The notes under the pieces are model-generated. The model had not been told where the DNA came from, ran no database searches, and saw only the letters and a program-made list of their open reading frames with translations. This document shows positions 8,257 through 16,738 of a DNA stretch of 64,000 nt, in pieces. The position numbers and the translations under genes were made by a program. Source of the stretch: JAEUJM01 sp041908445. Its GTDB lineage: Bacteria; Actinomycetota; Acidimicrobiia; Acidimicrobiales; DATDAH01. Within the stretch, counting starts at the first letter, position 1. Each line of letters starts with the position of its first letter. Location: contig JAYRFK010000113.1 in the NCBI GenBank assembly GCA_041908445.1, positions 124,001-188,000 on the forward strand, given 5' to 3'.

Positions 8257-8826
8257 GTGGGCGACACGGGGCGGACGCGTGCGTACGTCCGGCTGATCGA
8301 TCCGGCCGTGGAGGACCTGGCTCGCCTCGTGCGCCTCGACCCGCAGGTCCTGCGCCAGGTGCTCAAGAAGTTGCTGCTCCTCGAGCGGAACCCCGAAGCA
8401 GGCGAACCGTTGCTCGGGGCGCTGGTGGGGTTCCGGAAGCTCACCGTCGGCGACCGGCACTGGCGGATCGTCTGGCGTACCACCACGGATGACTCAGGTC
8501 ACGTGGTGGTCGAGATCGCCGAGATCTGGGCGGTCGGGGCCAGGGCGGACACCGCCGTCTATGCGGAGATGGAAGGCCGGGTCGCCGACCTGCCGCGGAA
8601 CCCACGGACGCAGGCGTTGGCCGACGTCATCGCGACCCTCGGCCGAACCGTCGGTGTCGCTGAGGTCGGCGAGGCGGCCCGCGAGCCGGCGAACGACCCC
8701 GTGCCCCAATGGCTCGTCGAGCGCCTCGTCTACACCGCGGGCCGCGACGAGGACGAGGTACGGGCGATGGACCCCGAGGAGGCGATGCAGATGTGGGAGA
8801 CGTTCATCACCCGTCCGGCGCCCTGA
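8257..8826 (+). CDS. RelE/ParE-like toxin with an extra C-terminal domain
   Basis: 189 residues from GTG at 8257, 9 bp after the antitoxin. Residues about 11-105 read as a RelE/ParE fold: a helical start (RLIDPAVEDLARL), LLLLERNPEAGEPLLGAL, then GFRKLTVGDRHWRIVWRT and VVEIAEIWAVGAR. That is the complete usual length of such toxins, which cleave ribosome-bound mRNA or poison gyrase. Residues 106-189 are an additional acidic, helical region (RVADLPRNPRTQALADVI to the end, with MDPEEAMQMWETF) that I do not recognise. It could be a second interaction domain or a toxicity-damping tail. Partner order (antitoxin first) is standard. Confidence 0.75.
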   Translation: MGDTGRTRAYVRLIDPAVEDLARLVRLDPQVLRQVLKKLLLLERNPEAGEPLLGALVGFRKLTVGDRHWRIVWRTTTDDSGHVVVEIAEIWAVGARADTAVYAEMEGRVADLPRNPRTQALADVIATLGRTVGVAEVGEAAREPANDPVPQWLVERLVYTAGRDEDEVRAMDPEEAMQMWETFITRPAP

Positions 8827-8843
8827 TCGCCCGGCGACAGACT

Positions 8844-10637
8844 TCAGTGCACCGTGATCTCCGCTTGCACCGTGTCGACGGGAATGCTCGCGCCGGCCAC
8901 GCGGGCGCGGAGGGGGATCGCGTAGCGGTGATCGTGGCGAGCGTGACGATCTACGCGGGCTTCCACGCGGATGCTCACCGACGCCCCCGGCTCCAGAGTC
9001 GGGGTCACGTAGCGCCCGGTCAGCACGGCGATGGAGATGTTCCGCTCTGAGCGCCCGGCGAAGTACCTCCGCGCCAGGCGAGGGTCGCTCGGGCCCATCT
9101 GCAGGACCGTGATGCGGGCCCGATGGTCGCTGTCGTTCTGTACGCGCACGAAGAAGGTCACGCTGCCGAGGCGCTCCCGGCGTACCGTGACGACCTGGTT
9201 CATGCTCGACTCGTACCGGTCGTCGCCCAGCCACGGGCCGCCGTCACGCTTGATGGCGAGATCAGGTCGGCGCACGTGCTGGTCGGAGACGAGGTCCACG
9301 GCTGGCAGATCGTCACCCATCTCACCGGGACCGTCGCCTCGCGTGCGGGTGTCTCCGAGTCCCAAGTCGCCGTCGATGTTGCGCCCCCAGCACCTGACCG
9401 ACGCGTCATCCAGGGCAGCGCAGGTGTGATCCGCCCCCGCGGTGATGGAGGTCGCGACTCGACCGGCACCGAGATCGATGGGCGCCGTGCCGGGGATGTC
9501 GGCCCGATTGACCGTGTCGCCTTGGCCGAGTTGGCCGTAGTCGTTCAACCCCCAACATCTCGCCGTCCCGTCATCGAACACCGCGCAGGCGTCGCCTCCG
9601 CCGATGCTCACCGAATCGGTGGTTCGTTCCCCGAATGGCATGGGTGGCAGTTGGTCTCCCATCTCGCCATGGTCGTCGCCGACGCCGTACACCGAGCGTC
9701 CGAGTCGTCCGTAGCGACCGTCCCCCCAGCACTTGAGGGAGCCGTCGTCGAGTCGTGCGCACGTGGTGCCTGAACCGACGGTGATGTCGACCGCCGAGCG
9801 GCCGGTGCCGAGGTTGACGGTCGGCAGGGCATCGCCCATCTCGCCAGGGTGCATGCCTCGGGAGCGATTGTCGCCGAGGCCCAACTGGCCCAGGTAGTTG
9901 GCCCCCCAGCACTTGAGCGAGCCGTCGTCGAGGATCGCGCAGGTGTGGTCGGGTCCGGTGGCCACCTGCACGACGGTGCGACCCGAACCGAGGTCGACGG
10001 CGGGCAGGGCGTCACCCATCTCTCCCGGGTCGTCACCACGGTTGTCGTAGTCGAGGAAAAGGCCGAGGCCGAGGGCGCCACCGACACCCCAGCACTTGAC
10101 CGACAGGTCGTCCAGCAGAGCGCATGCATGGAGGCCGCCGGCGGTGATGGCCGTGGCCGTCCGGCCCGTTCCGAGATCGATCTCGGGGAGGTGATCGCCG
10201 AGCTGATCGCGCGCGAGCCCCCGGGGCGAGTCGTCGCCCTGGCCGAGCTGCCCGTCGTCGTTCCCGCCCCAGCACTTGACCCCGCCGTCGTCGAGCAGAG
10301 CACACGTGAAGTCGGCGCCGGCACTGATGGCGGTGGCGGTGCGACCCGTGCCCAGGTCGACCGCACCGAGCTGGCGACCCATCTCGCCCGGTTGGTCACC
10401 TCGACTCAGGCGGTCCCCGAGACCCAGCGCGGTGGCGTGGCCCCAGCACTTGACGACGCCATCGGTGAAGAGGGCGCATGTGTGCTCGGCGCCGAGCGCG
10501 AGCGACGAGACCGCCGCCGTCCCCTCGGTGATCGCAAGACGGTCGGCGTCGGCCGGCGAGCTCGTCAGGGCGGTCATCGAGAGGGCAAGGACGCCTGGGA
10601 GCAGGACACCGAGACCCGCTCGCACCCGGACACGCAC
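8844..10637 (-). CDS. Secreted RCC1-repeat (beta-propeller) protein
   Basis: 597 residues from GTG at 10637. An N-terminal signal peptide is visible (basic start, hydrophobic core GVLLPGVLALSMTALT, likely cleavage near ADA at 30-32). Seven repeats of the RCC1 type follow between about residues 47 and 420, each containing the pattern HTCALxDDGxVKCWG and LGLGDxxxRGxxPGEMGxxLPxVDLG, with two conserved Cys per blade. Seven blades predict a closed propeller. The C-terminal 150 or so residues (from about VTVRRERLGSVTFF) look like a beta-sandwich with CARDB-like character. Probably an extracellular binding or scaffold protein; no catalytic motif is seen. Codon use is less strictly GC3-biased than in its neighbours. 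Confidence 0.88.
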   Translation of the reverse strand: MRVRVRAGLGVLLPGVLALSMTALTSSPADADRLAITEGTAAVSSLALGAEHTCALFTDGVVKCWGHATALGLGDRLSRGDQPGEMGRQLGAVDLGTGRTATAISAGADFTCALLDDGGVKCWGGNDDGQLGQGDDSPRGLARDQLGDHLPEIDLGTGRTATAITAGGLHACALLDDLSVKCWGVGGALGLGLFLDYDNRGDDPGEMGDALPAVDLGSGRTVVQVATGPDHTCAILDDGSLKCWGANYLGQLGLGDNRSRGMHPGEMGDALPTVNLGTGRSAVDITVGSGTTCARLDDGSLKCWGDGRYGRLGRSVYGVGDDHGEMGDQLPPMPFGERTTDSVSIGGGDACAVFDDGTARCWGLNDYGQLGQGDTVNRADIPGTAPIDLGAGRVATSITAGADHTCAALDDASVRCWGRNIDGDLGLGDTRTRGDGPGEMGDDLPAVDLVSDQHVRRPDLAIKRDGGPWLGDDRYESSMNQVVTVRRERLGSVTFFVRVQNDSDHRARITVLQMGPSDPRLARRYFAGRSERNISIAVLTGRYVTPTLEPGASVSIRVEARVDRHARHDHRYAIPLRARVAGASIPVDTVQAEITVH

Positions 10638-10648
10638 GGATCAAGGAT

Positions 10649-10664
10649 CACACACACACACACA
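10649..10664. repeat. (CA)8 dinucleotide run
   Basis: Eight CA units directly upstream of the RCC1-protein start codon, ending in an AT-containing ACATTTCTC stretch. Such a simple repeat in a promoter/leader could change length by slippage and alter expression; this is only a possibility. Confidence 0.6.
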
Positions 10665-10801
10665 TTTCTCGTCGGTCGGCTCGGCCTTCAGCCGCTTCGG
10701 TTCCTCGAGGAGCACCGAGGACTCGTTGCCGGCAGTTCGGGGAAGAGCCGGTAGTCGGTCGCCGGCCGCCGCTTCGAGGCGGTGGGGGCGCCGACGCTAA
10801 C

Positions 10802-10816
10802 CTGACGCCCTGTCAG
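10802..10816. promoter_or_regulatory. CTGACG-type dyad upstream of the acyl-CoA synthetase
   Basis: CTGAC-gccct-GTCAG. It has the same 15-bp frame as the dyad at 15499-15513 (CTGACGGGCCGTCAG); both fit CTGACGnnCnGTCAG. It lies 66 bp before the chosen start of the acyl-CoA synthetase and 18 bp before an alternative GTG at 10834. Two such sites before two acyl-CoA catabolic operons suggest one shared repressor. Confidence 0.45.
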
Positions 10817-10881
10817 ATCCGGCCGCGACGCGGGTGGACGACCGCAACCGACGACGCAACGACCGGGACGATGGGGGAAGC

Positions 10882-12516
10882 ATGGCCGAGGGTGAGGGCT
10901 GGCAGACGTGGCGGACGGTCCCCGGGCTGGTGGCCAGCGGGGTCGCCCGCTTCGGTGACGCCGAGGCCCTCGTCGACGGCGACCTGCGCCTGACCTTCGC
11001 CCAGCTCGCCGAGCGGGTCGAGCACTCGACCCGGGCGGCCATGGCGGCGGGCGTCGAGCCCGGCGACCGGGTCGCCATCTGGGCGCCGAACGTCTGGGAG
11101 TGGATCGTCGCCGCCCTCGGGGCGCTCGGCGCCGGCGGGGTGCTCGTCCCCGTCAACACCCGCTTCAAGGGCGGCGAGGCCGGCTACGTGCTCGAGAAGT
11201 CGGGCGCGAAGGTGCTGCTCACCGTCAACGGCTTCCTCGGCTTCGACTACGTGGGCATGCTGCGCGCCGCGATGCCCGGCGACGGCGGGGGAGCGGTCGC
11301 CGGCCCGGTGCCCGGCCTCCCGACCCTCGAGAAGATCGTGGTGCTTCGGGGCGATGCCCCGGAAGGCACCGAGACCTGGGAGCACTACCTCGAGGCCGGC
11401 GGCTCGATCGACCCCGCCGACGCCGCCGCCCGCACCGCCGGGGTCCGCCCCGACGACCTCTCCGACATCATCTTCACCTCGGGCACCACCGGCCGCCCCA
11501 AGGGCGTCATGGTCACCCACGCCCAGACCCTCCGCGTCTTCGAGACGTGGTCGTCGTTCGTCGGCCTCACCGAGGGCGACCGCTACCTCGTGGTGATGCC
11601 GTTCTTCCACACCTTCGGGTACAAGGCGGGCTGGATGGCGGCGCTCATGCGCGGCGCCACCACCGTCCCCCAGGCCGTGTTCGACGTGGACGAGGTGCTG
11701 CGCAACGTCGAGAAGGAGCGCATCTCGATGCTCCCCGGCGCTCCCACCCTCTACATGGCCATCCTCGAGCACCCCGACCGGTCGCGGTACGACCTGTCGA
11801 GCCTGCGCCTCGCGGTCACCGGCGCCGCCGCCGTGCCCGTCGAGATGATCAAGCGCATGCGCACCGAGCTCACGTTCAAGACCATCCTCACCGCCTACGG
11901 GCTCACCGAGTGCACGGGCACGGCCACCATCTGCCGACCCGACGACGACCCCGAGACCATCGCCAACACCTCGGGCCGGGCCATCCCCGACGTCGAGGTG
12001 CTGGTGGTCGACGACGACGGCAACGAGCTGCCGCGGGGCGAGCCCGGCGAGGTCGTGGTTCGGGGCTACAACGTCATGCTCGGCTACTTCGAGGACCCGG
12101 AGCAGACCGCCGAGGCCATCGACGCCGACGGCTGGCTGCACACCGGCGACATCGGCGTGATGGACGATCGGGGCTACCTCGACATCACCGACCGCAAGAA
12201 GGACATGATCATCCGCGGCGGCGAGAACGTCTATCCCGCCGAGGTGGAGAACCTGCTGCTGGGCCACAGCGGCATCGCCCAAGCCGCGGTGGTGGGGGTG
12301 CCCGACGAGCGCTTCGGCGAGGTCGTGCTGGCCTACGTCATCCCCCGCGCCGGCGCCGAGGTCGACCCGGCCGAGGTCATCGAGTGGGCACGGGCCAACA
12401 TGGCCAACTACAAGGTGCCCAAGTTCGTCGAGGTGGTCGACGAGCTGCCGCTCAACGCCAGCGGCAAGGTCCTGAAGTTCGAGCTCCGGGAGCGCGCGGC
12501 AGCGACGCACCGGTGA
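10882..12516 (+). CDS. AMP-forming acyl-CoA synthetase, FadD3-like
   Basis: 544 residues. Adenylate-forming enzyme: P-loop TSGTTGRPKG at 199-208, PFFHTFGYKAGW, YGLTECTG, GWLHTGDIG, DRKKDMIIRGGENVYPAEVE and the catalytic-Lys tail LPLNASGKVLKF. Overall resemblance, especially around the PFFHTFGYKAG region, is to mycobacterial FadD3, which ligates CoA to the ring C/D intermediate of steroids; this is from memory and not an alignment. Start ATG at 10882 was chosen for the upstream GGGGGAAG. An in-frame GTG at 10834 would add 16 polar residues. It is followed after 99 bp by an alcohol dehydrogenase. Confidence 0.9.
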   Translation: MAEGEGWQTWRTVPGLVASGVARFGDAEALVDGDLRLTFAQLAERVEHSTRAAMAAGVEPGDRVAIWAPNVWEWIVAALGALGAGGVLVPVNTRFKGGEAGYVLEKSGAKVLLTVNGFLGFDYVGMLRAAMPGDGGGAVAGPVPGLPTLEKIVVLRGDAPEGTETWEHYLEAGGSIDPADAAARTAGVRPDDLSDIIFTSGTTGRPKGVMVTHAQTLRVFETWSSFVGLTEGDRYLVVMPFFHTFGYKAGWMAALMRGATTVPQAVFDVDEVLRNVEKERISMLPGAPTLYMAILEHPDRSRYDLSSLRLAVTGAAAVPVEMIKRMRTELTFKTILTAYGLTECTGTATICRPDDDPETIANTSGRAIPDVEVLVVDDDGNELPRGEPGEVVVRGYNVMLGYFEDPEQTAEAIDADGWLHTGDIGVMDDRGYLDITDRKKDMIIRGGENVYPAEVENLLLGHSGIAQAAVVGVPDERFGEVVLAYVIPRAGAEVDPAEVIEWARANMANYKVPKFVEVVDELPLNASGKVLKFELRERAAATHR

Positions 12517-12538
12517 ACCAACCGAGTACGACGGTCCT

Positions 12539-12613
12539 GAGGCTGCGCAGCGGAGCGGAGCAGCGGCACCGATGAGGGTCGGATCCCGAAGGGGTGCCGA
12601 CGAAGGAGGCACA
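12539..12613. repeat. 75-nt dispersed repeat, copy 1 (carries a Shine-Dalgarno sequence)
   Basis: Matches 36324-36398 co-linearly without gaps. Conserved blocks are AGCGGAGCGGAGCAGC, GGATCCCGAAGGGG, GCCGACG and AGGAGGC; a central segment of about 10 nt differs. In this copy the final AGGAGGC is the ribosome-binding site of the alcohol dehydrogenase GTG at 12616, and GGCACC can pair with GGTGCC around CCCGAAGGG. Confidence 0.7.
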
Positions 12614-12615
12614 AA

Positions 12616-13683
12616 GTGAGAGGCATTGTCTACGACGGGACGGCACCCGCCGTCCGGACCGACGTCGAGGTCCGGGACCCCGGGCCCACCGACGTCGCCA
12701 TCCGCATCGTCAACGCCGGCGTCTGCCACAGCGACCTGAGCGTGCTCGACGGCTCCATCCCGTTCCCCACGCCGCTGGTGATGGGCCACGAGGGCGCCGG
12801 CGTGGTCGAGGCCGTGGGCAGCGAGGTGTCGAAGCTCAAGGTGGGCGACCACGTGGTGCTGTCGACCCTCAAGTACTGCGGCCAGTGCTCGGCCTGCAAC
12901 ACCGGGTTCCCGACCCGCTGCCGCCGCAGCTTCGGTGTCATGAGCCAGCCCTTCACCGTCGGCGGCGAGCCCGCCTACAACTTCGCCGCCACCTCGGTGT
13001 TCACCGACGTGACCGTCGTGGACCAGGTGCAGGCGGTCAAGGTCAGCAAGGACATCCCGTTGCAGTCGGCCTGTCTCATCGGCTGCGGCGTCATCACCGG
13101 CGCCGGCGCCGTGCTCAACACCGCCGACGTCACCCACGGCCAGACCGTGGCGGTGTTCGGCGTCGGGGGCATCGGCCTCAACGTGATCCAGGCGGCCAAG
13201 CTCTGCGACGCCTCGCGGATCATCGCCGTGGACACCATGGTGGCCAAGAAGGACCTCGCCCTCGAGTTCGGGGCCACCGACTTCGTGGACGCCAGCGACG
13301 GCGGCTCGGTCGAGAAGATCCAGGAGCTGGTCAGGGGCGGCGTGGACTGGTCGTTCGAGTGCGTCGGCCACCCCGCCGTGGTCGGTGACGCGGTGAAGGC
13401 CCTCGACTGGGGCGGCAACTGCGTGATCATCGGCGTGCCCGCCCCCACGGCGAAGATGGAGGTGCCCATCACGCACCTCACCCACATCGACCGCGGGGTC
13501 CGGGGCTGCCGGTACGGCGGCGCCCGCCCGCACCACGACATCCCGCTGCTCGTGCAGCTCTACCTGGACGCCAAGCTCAAGCTCGACGAGCTCGTGTCCA
13601 AGACCTACCCGATGGAGTCGTTCTCCGAGGTCGTGGAGGACATGCACGCGGGCCGCCTGGCCCGGGGGGTGCTCACGTACTGA
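12616..13683 (+). CDS. Zinc-dependent alcohol dehydrogenase (MDR family)
   Basis: 355 residues, GTG at 12616 with AGGAGG 7-12 bp before it. Medium-chain dehydrogenase with both zinc sites: catalytic Cys37 (GVCHSD), His58/Glu59 (GHEG) and Cys157 (GCGV); structural Cys88, Cys91, Cys94 and Cys102 (YCGQCSACNTGFPTRC). NAD-binding GVGGIG is at 182-187. This is the class used for primary or aromatic alcohols and for hydroxymethyl-glutathione or mycothiol-type substrates. The tightly coupled SDR suggests that it works with it on the same alcohol/ketone series, next to the acyl-CoA synthetase. Confidence 0.92.
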   Translation: MRGIVYDGTAPAVRTDVEVRDPGPTDVAIRIVNAGVCHSDLSVLDGSIPFPTPLVMGHEGAGVVEAVGSEVSKLKVGDHVVLSTLKYCGQCSACNTGFPTRCRRSFGVMSQPFTVGGEPAYNFAATSVFTDVTVVDQVQAVKVSKDIPLQSACLIGCGVITGAGAVLNTADVTHGQTVAVFGVGGIGLNVIQAAKLCDASRIIAVDTMVAKKDLALEFGATDFVDASDGGSVEKIQELVRGGVDWSFECVGHPAVVGDAVKALDWGGNCVIIGVPAPTAKMEVPITHLTHIDRGVRGCRYGGARPHHDIPLLVQLYLDAKLKLDELVSKTYPMESFSEVVEDMHAGRLARGVLTY

Positions 13684-14504
13684 TGGCTGCCGACGCGTCC
13701 CAGTGGACCAGCACCAGCGAGCACGCGCCCGAGGCGCATGAGCAGTACCTGCCGCGGTCGGCCGGGAAGGTGGCCATCGTCACCGGCGCCGGCTCGGGCA
13801 TCGGCCAGGCGACGGCCAAGCGCCTCGCCGCGGAGGGGGCCAAGGTCGCGTGCGTCGACCTCCTGGCCGAGACCGCCGAGGCCACGGCCGCGTCGGTCAA
13901 CGAGGCCGGCGGCACCGCCGTGGGCCTGGCCTGTGACGTGTCGTCGTCGTCCGCGGTCGAGTTCACCGTCGCCGCCACGTTCGCCGAGTTCGGACGGATC
14001 GACGCCCTCTGCAACATCGCCGGCATCGGCACGTTCGCGAACAGCCACGAGATGGACCTGGCCCAGTTCGACAAGATCGTGGCGGTCAACCTCAACGGCT
14101 CCGCGTACATGATCCGCTTCGTGCTGCCCCACATGCTCGAGCAGGGTGCAGGTGTGATCGTCAACACCTCGTCGAGCGCCGGCCTGTTCGGCCAGCCCTA
14201 CAGCGCGGCCTACTGCGCCTCCAAGGGCGGGGTGATCCAGCTCACCAAGGCCATCGCCGAGGAGTACAAGGACCGCAAGATCCGCTGCAACGCGATCTGC
14301 CCCGGCGGCGTCGACACCCCGATCATCCACTCGTTCGTGGAGCTCCCCGAGGGCGGCGACTACAAGAAGATCCGCAAGATGATGACGCCGATGGGCGCGT
14401 CCAAGCCCGAGGAGATGGCGGGCCTGTTCGCGTACATGGTGTCGGAGGAGGCCCGGTACATGACCGGGTCGATCGTCCCCCTCGACGGCGGCATCACCTG
14501 CTGA
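13683..14504 (+). CDS. Short-chain dehydrogenase/reductase (SDR)
   Basis: 273 residues, ATG at 13683 overlapping the stop of the alcohol dehydrogenase (TGATG). The N-terminal extension of about 26 residues (MAADASQWTSTSEHAPEAHE) precedes the fold. GAGSGIG at 35-41, NIAG at 111-114, Ser163-165, Tyr177 and Lys181 (YCASK), and VPLDGG near the end. Likely NAD(P)-dependent 3-hydroxyacyl or steroid-alcohol dehydrogenase in the same pathway as its neighbours; substrate not determined. Confidence 0.93.
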   Translation: MAADASQWTSTSEHAPEAHEQYLPRSAGKVAIVTGAGSGIGQATAKRLAAEGAKVACVDLLAETAEATAASVNEAGGTAVGLACDVSSSSAVEFTVAATFAEFGRIDALCNIAGIGTFANSHEMDLAQFDKIVAVNLNGSAYMIRFVLPHMLEQGAGVIVNTSSSAGLFGQPYSAAYCASKGGVIQLTKAIAEEYKDRKIRCNAICPGGVDTPIIHSFVELPEGGDYKKIRKMMTPMGASKPEEMAGLFAYMVSEEARYMTGSIVPLDGGITC

Positions 14505-14517
14505 TCGGGCGTCCGTC

Positions 14518-15462
14518 GTGACCGACGCCCCCACCGCCCCCACGCTGTCGCTGACCATCAGCGGCCTGCACCGCCACTTCGGCGACGACCACCGGGTCAT
14601 CGTCGAGGTGGCGAGGCGCGCCGAGGGGGCCGGCTTCGACCAGGTGGTCCTGCCCGACCACGTGGTGATGAGCGCCAACGTGGAGCCGTACCCCTACGGC
14701 GACTTCCCCTACCCCCCGGGCGACCCGTGGGTCGAGCCGCTGACGACGCTCGCCGCCATCGCCGGCGCCACGTCGACTGTGCGCCTCGGCACCGGCGTGC
14801 TCATCACGCCGCTGCGGCCCGCCGTGTTGCTCGCCAAGACCGTCGCCACCCTCGACAACCTCTCGGGCGGCCGGGTCGACCTCGGCGTCGGCCTCGGGTG
14901 GCAGCGCGAGGAGTACGACGCGGTGGGCGTGCCGTGGGAGCGGCGCTGGGCGCGCCACGACGACACCATCCGGGCCTGCCGGGCACTCTGGGCGGGCCGG
15001 GGCGAGGCGGTGTCGTTCGACTCGCCCACGGTCTCCTTCGACGGGATCTGGTGCGAGCCGGCGCCCACCCAGGAGCGCATCCCGATCTGGTTCGGCGCCA
15101 AGCCCACGCCGGCGCTCGCCGCCCGCCTCGCAGAGCAGGGCGACGGCTGGCTGCCCCTCGGCCGCCTGCGCCCCGAGGACGTCGTGGCCGAGTCCGCCAT
15201 CCTCCGCGAGGGCTTCGCCGCCGCCGGCCGCGACCCGGCCACCCTCGGCATCCGCGTCGGGTTGCCCCTCGCCCGGGCCGCCGAGGGCGCATCGGGCCCC
15301 GAGGTGGTCGAGGGTTTCGACCTCGGCGCCTCCCGGGACCGGATCTCGGCCCTGGTCGAGGCCGGCGCCACCTCGTTCTCGGCCACCCTGCTGCCGGGCC
15401 TCGACACCGTGGACGCCATCAGCCGCTGGCTCGACGCCGTCGCCGGCGCCTTCCCGAGGTAG
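14518..15462 (+). CDS. LLM-class F420-dependent oxidoreductase
   Basis: 314 residues from GTG at 14518, 13 bp after the SDR and in the same operon. Luciferase-like barrel: FDQVVLPDHVVMSANVEPYP, VRLGTGVLITPLRPAVLLAK, LDNLSGGRVDLGVGLGWQRE, RIPIWFGAKPTPALAARL. These match the actinobacterial F420-dependent subgroup. Its position after an acyl-CoA ligase, alcohol dehydrogenase and SDR suggests a redox step on an alicyclic or steroid-like acid; the exact reaction is unknown. Confidence 0.9.
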   Translation: MTDAPTAPTLSLTISGLHRHFGDDHRVIVEVARRAEGAGFDQVVLPDHVVMSANVEPYPYGDFPYPPGDPWVEPLTTLAAIAGATSTVRLGTGVLITPLRPAVLLAKTVATLDNLSGGRVDLGVGLGWQREEYDAVGVPWERRWARHDDTIRACRALWAGRGEAVSFDSPTVSFDGIWCEPAPTQERIPIWFGAKPTPALAARLAEQGDGWLPLGRLRPEDVVAESAILREGFAAAGRDPATLGIRVGLPLARAAEGASGPEVVEGFDLGASRDRISALVEAGATSFSATLLPGLDTVDAISRWLDAVAGAFPR

Positions 15463-15495
15463 TCCCGTCCGGGCCGTGCGATCGGCCCTGCGCAG

Positions 15496-15516
15496 GATCT
15501 GACGGGCCGTCAGATC
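15496..15516. promoter_or_regulatory. 21-bp palindrome, candidate operator of the FadE pair
   Basis: Perfect 10-bp arms (GATCTGACGG and CCGTCAGATC) around one central G, ending 19 bp before the FadE GTG at 15536. The inner 15 bp match the dyad at 10802-10816. It is strong evidence for a dimeric regulator site; the cognate regulator is not obvious in the window. Confidence 0.65.
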
Positions 15517-15535
15517 GTCCGTACACTCGCCGCCC

Positions 15536-16726
15536 GTGGACCTGCGTTACTCCGCCGAAGAAGAGGCCTTCCGCGCCGAGCTGGTCGAGTGGCTGGACGA
15601 GGTCCTGCCCACCGTCGGCCCGCCCCCGGAGGACCAGAACGACTGGGAGGCCCGTCGGGCCTACGACACCGCCTGGCAGCGGATGCTGTTCGACCAGGGG
15701 TACGCCGGCATCAACTGGCCCACCGAGGTCGGCGGCCGCGGCGCCTCGCCCGCCGAGCACCTGATCTTCCTCGAGGAGACCGAGCGCCGCGGCGCCCCCT
15801 ACGTCGGCGTCATGTTCGTGGCCCTCCTGCACGCCGGCCCGACCCTCATCGCGGAGGCCAGCGCCGAGCAGAAGGCGGCGCACCTGCCCGCCATCCTGCG
15901 GGGCGACGAGGTGTGGTGCCAGGGGTTCTCCGAGCCCCAGGCCGGCTCCGACCTCGCCTCGCTGCGCACCCGGGCGGTGTGCGACGGCGACGAGTACGTC
16001 ATCAACGGCTCGAAGATCTGGACGTCCAACGCCCAGGTCGCCGACTACTGCGAGCTCCTCGTCCGCACCGACCCCGAGGCCCCCAAGCACAAGGGCATCA
16101 GCTGGCTGATCCTGCCCATGGACACGCCCGGCATCGACATCCGGCCGCTGCGCAGCATCCCCGGCACCGAGGAGTTCAGCGAGGTCTTCTTCGACGACGT
16201 GCGGGTGCCCGTGGCCAACCGGGTCGGTGACGAGAACGACGGCTGGCGGGTCGCCATGGTGACCTTCAGCTTCGAGCGGGGCACCGCCTTCGTGAGCGAG
16301 ATGCTGGCGTCGATGCAGCTCGTCGAGCAGCTCGCGGATGCGGCCAAGAAGGTCACTCGGGGCTCGGGCACGGCCTGGGACGACGCCGGCCTGCGCCGGG
16401 ACATCGGCCAGGTCGCCGCCGACCTCGACGCCCTCTGGGCGCTGGTGAAGCGCAACGTCACCCAGGCGTCGCGCACCGGCGTCCCCGGCCCCGGTGGCTC
16501 GGTGTTCAAGCTGCACTACTCCGAGGTGCGCCACCGCCTCGGCATGCTCGGCGAGCGGGTGTTCGAGCGGGCCGGGCTCTCCCTCGACGACGTGGCCGGC
16601 ATGGGCAACCGCGACCACGTCGAGGGCCTGCTGCACGCCATCTCGATCTCCATCGCGGCGGGCACCACCCAGATCCAGCGCAACATCGTGGCCGAGCGCA
16701 TCCTCGGCCTCCCCAAGGACCGGTAG
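15536..16726 (+). CDS. Acyl-CoA dehydrogenase (FadE), larger partner of a pair
   Basis: 396 residues from GTG at 15536. ACAD landmarks: AGINWPTEVGGRG, QGFSEPQAGSDLASLRTRA, YVINGSKIWTSNAQ, DDVRVPVANRVGDENDGWR and the C-terminal SIAAGTTQIQRNIVAERILG. The C-terminal signature is the GGT(S/T)xIQRN type seen in steroid- and terpenoid-type FadEs. The short FadE at 16739 begins 12 bp later, so they probably form an alpha2beta2 heterotetramer of the kind known for mycobacterial steroid FadEs. Controlled by the palindrome at 15496-15516 (inferred). Confidence 0.93.
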   Translation: MDLRYSAEEEAFRAELVEWLDEVLPTVGPPPEDQNDWEARRAYDTAWQRMLFDQGYAGINWPTEVGGRGASPAEHLIFLEETERRGAPYVGVMFVALLHAGPTLIAEASAEQKAAHLPAILRGDEVWCQGFSEPQAGSDLASLRTRAVCDGDEYVINGSKIWTSNAQVADYCELLVRTDPEAPKHKGISWLILPMDTPGIDIRPLRSIPGTEEFSEVFFDDVRVPVANRVGDENDGWRVAMVTFSFERGTAFVSEMLASMQLVEQLADAAKKVTRGSGTAWDDAGLRRDIGQVAADLDALWALVKRNVTQASRTGVPGPGGSVFKLHYSEVRHRLGMLGERVFERAGLSLDDVAGMGNRDHVEGLLHAISISIAAGTTQIQRNIVAERILGLPKDR

Positions 16727-16738
16727 GAAGGGCACGAC

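Noticed and set aside
10813..13647. A 944-codon open frame on the minus strand
   Set aside because: Antisense of the acyl-CoA synthetase and alcohol dehydrogenase, with shadow-frame composition and no recognisable domain.
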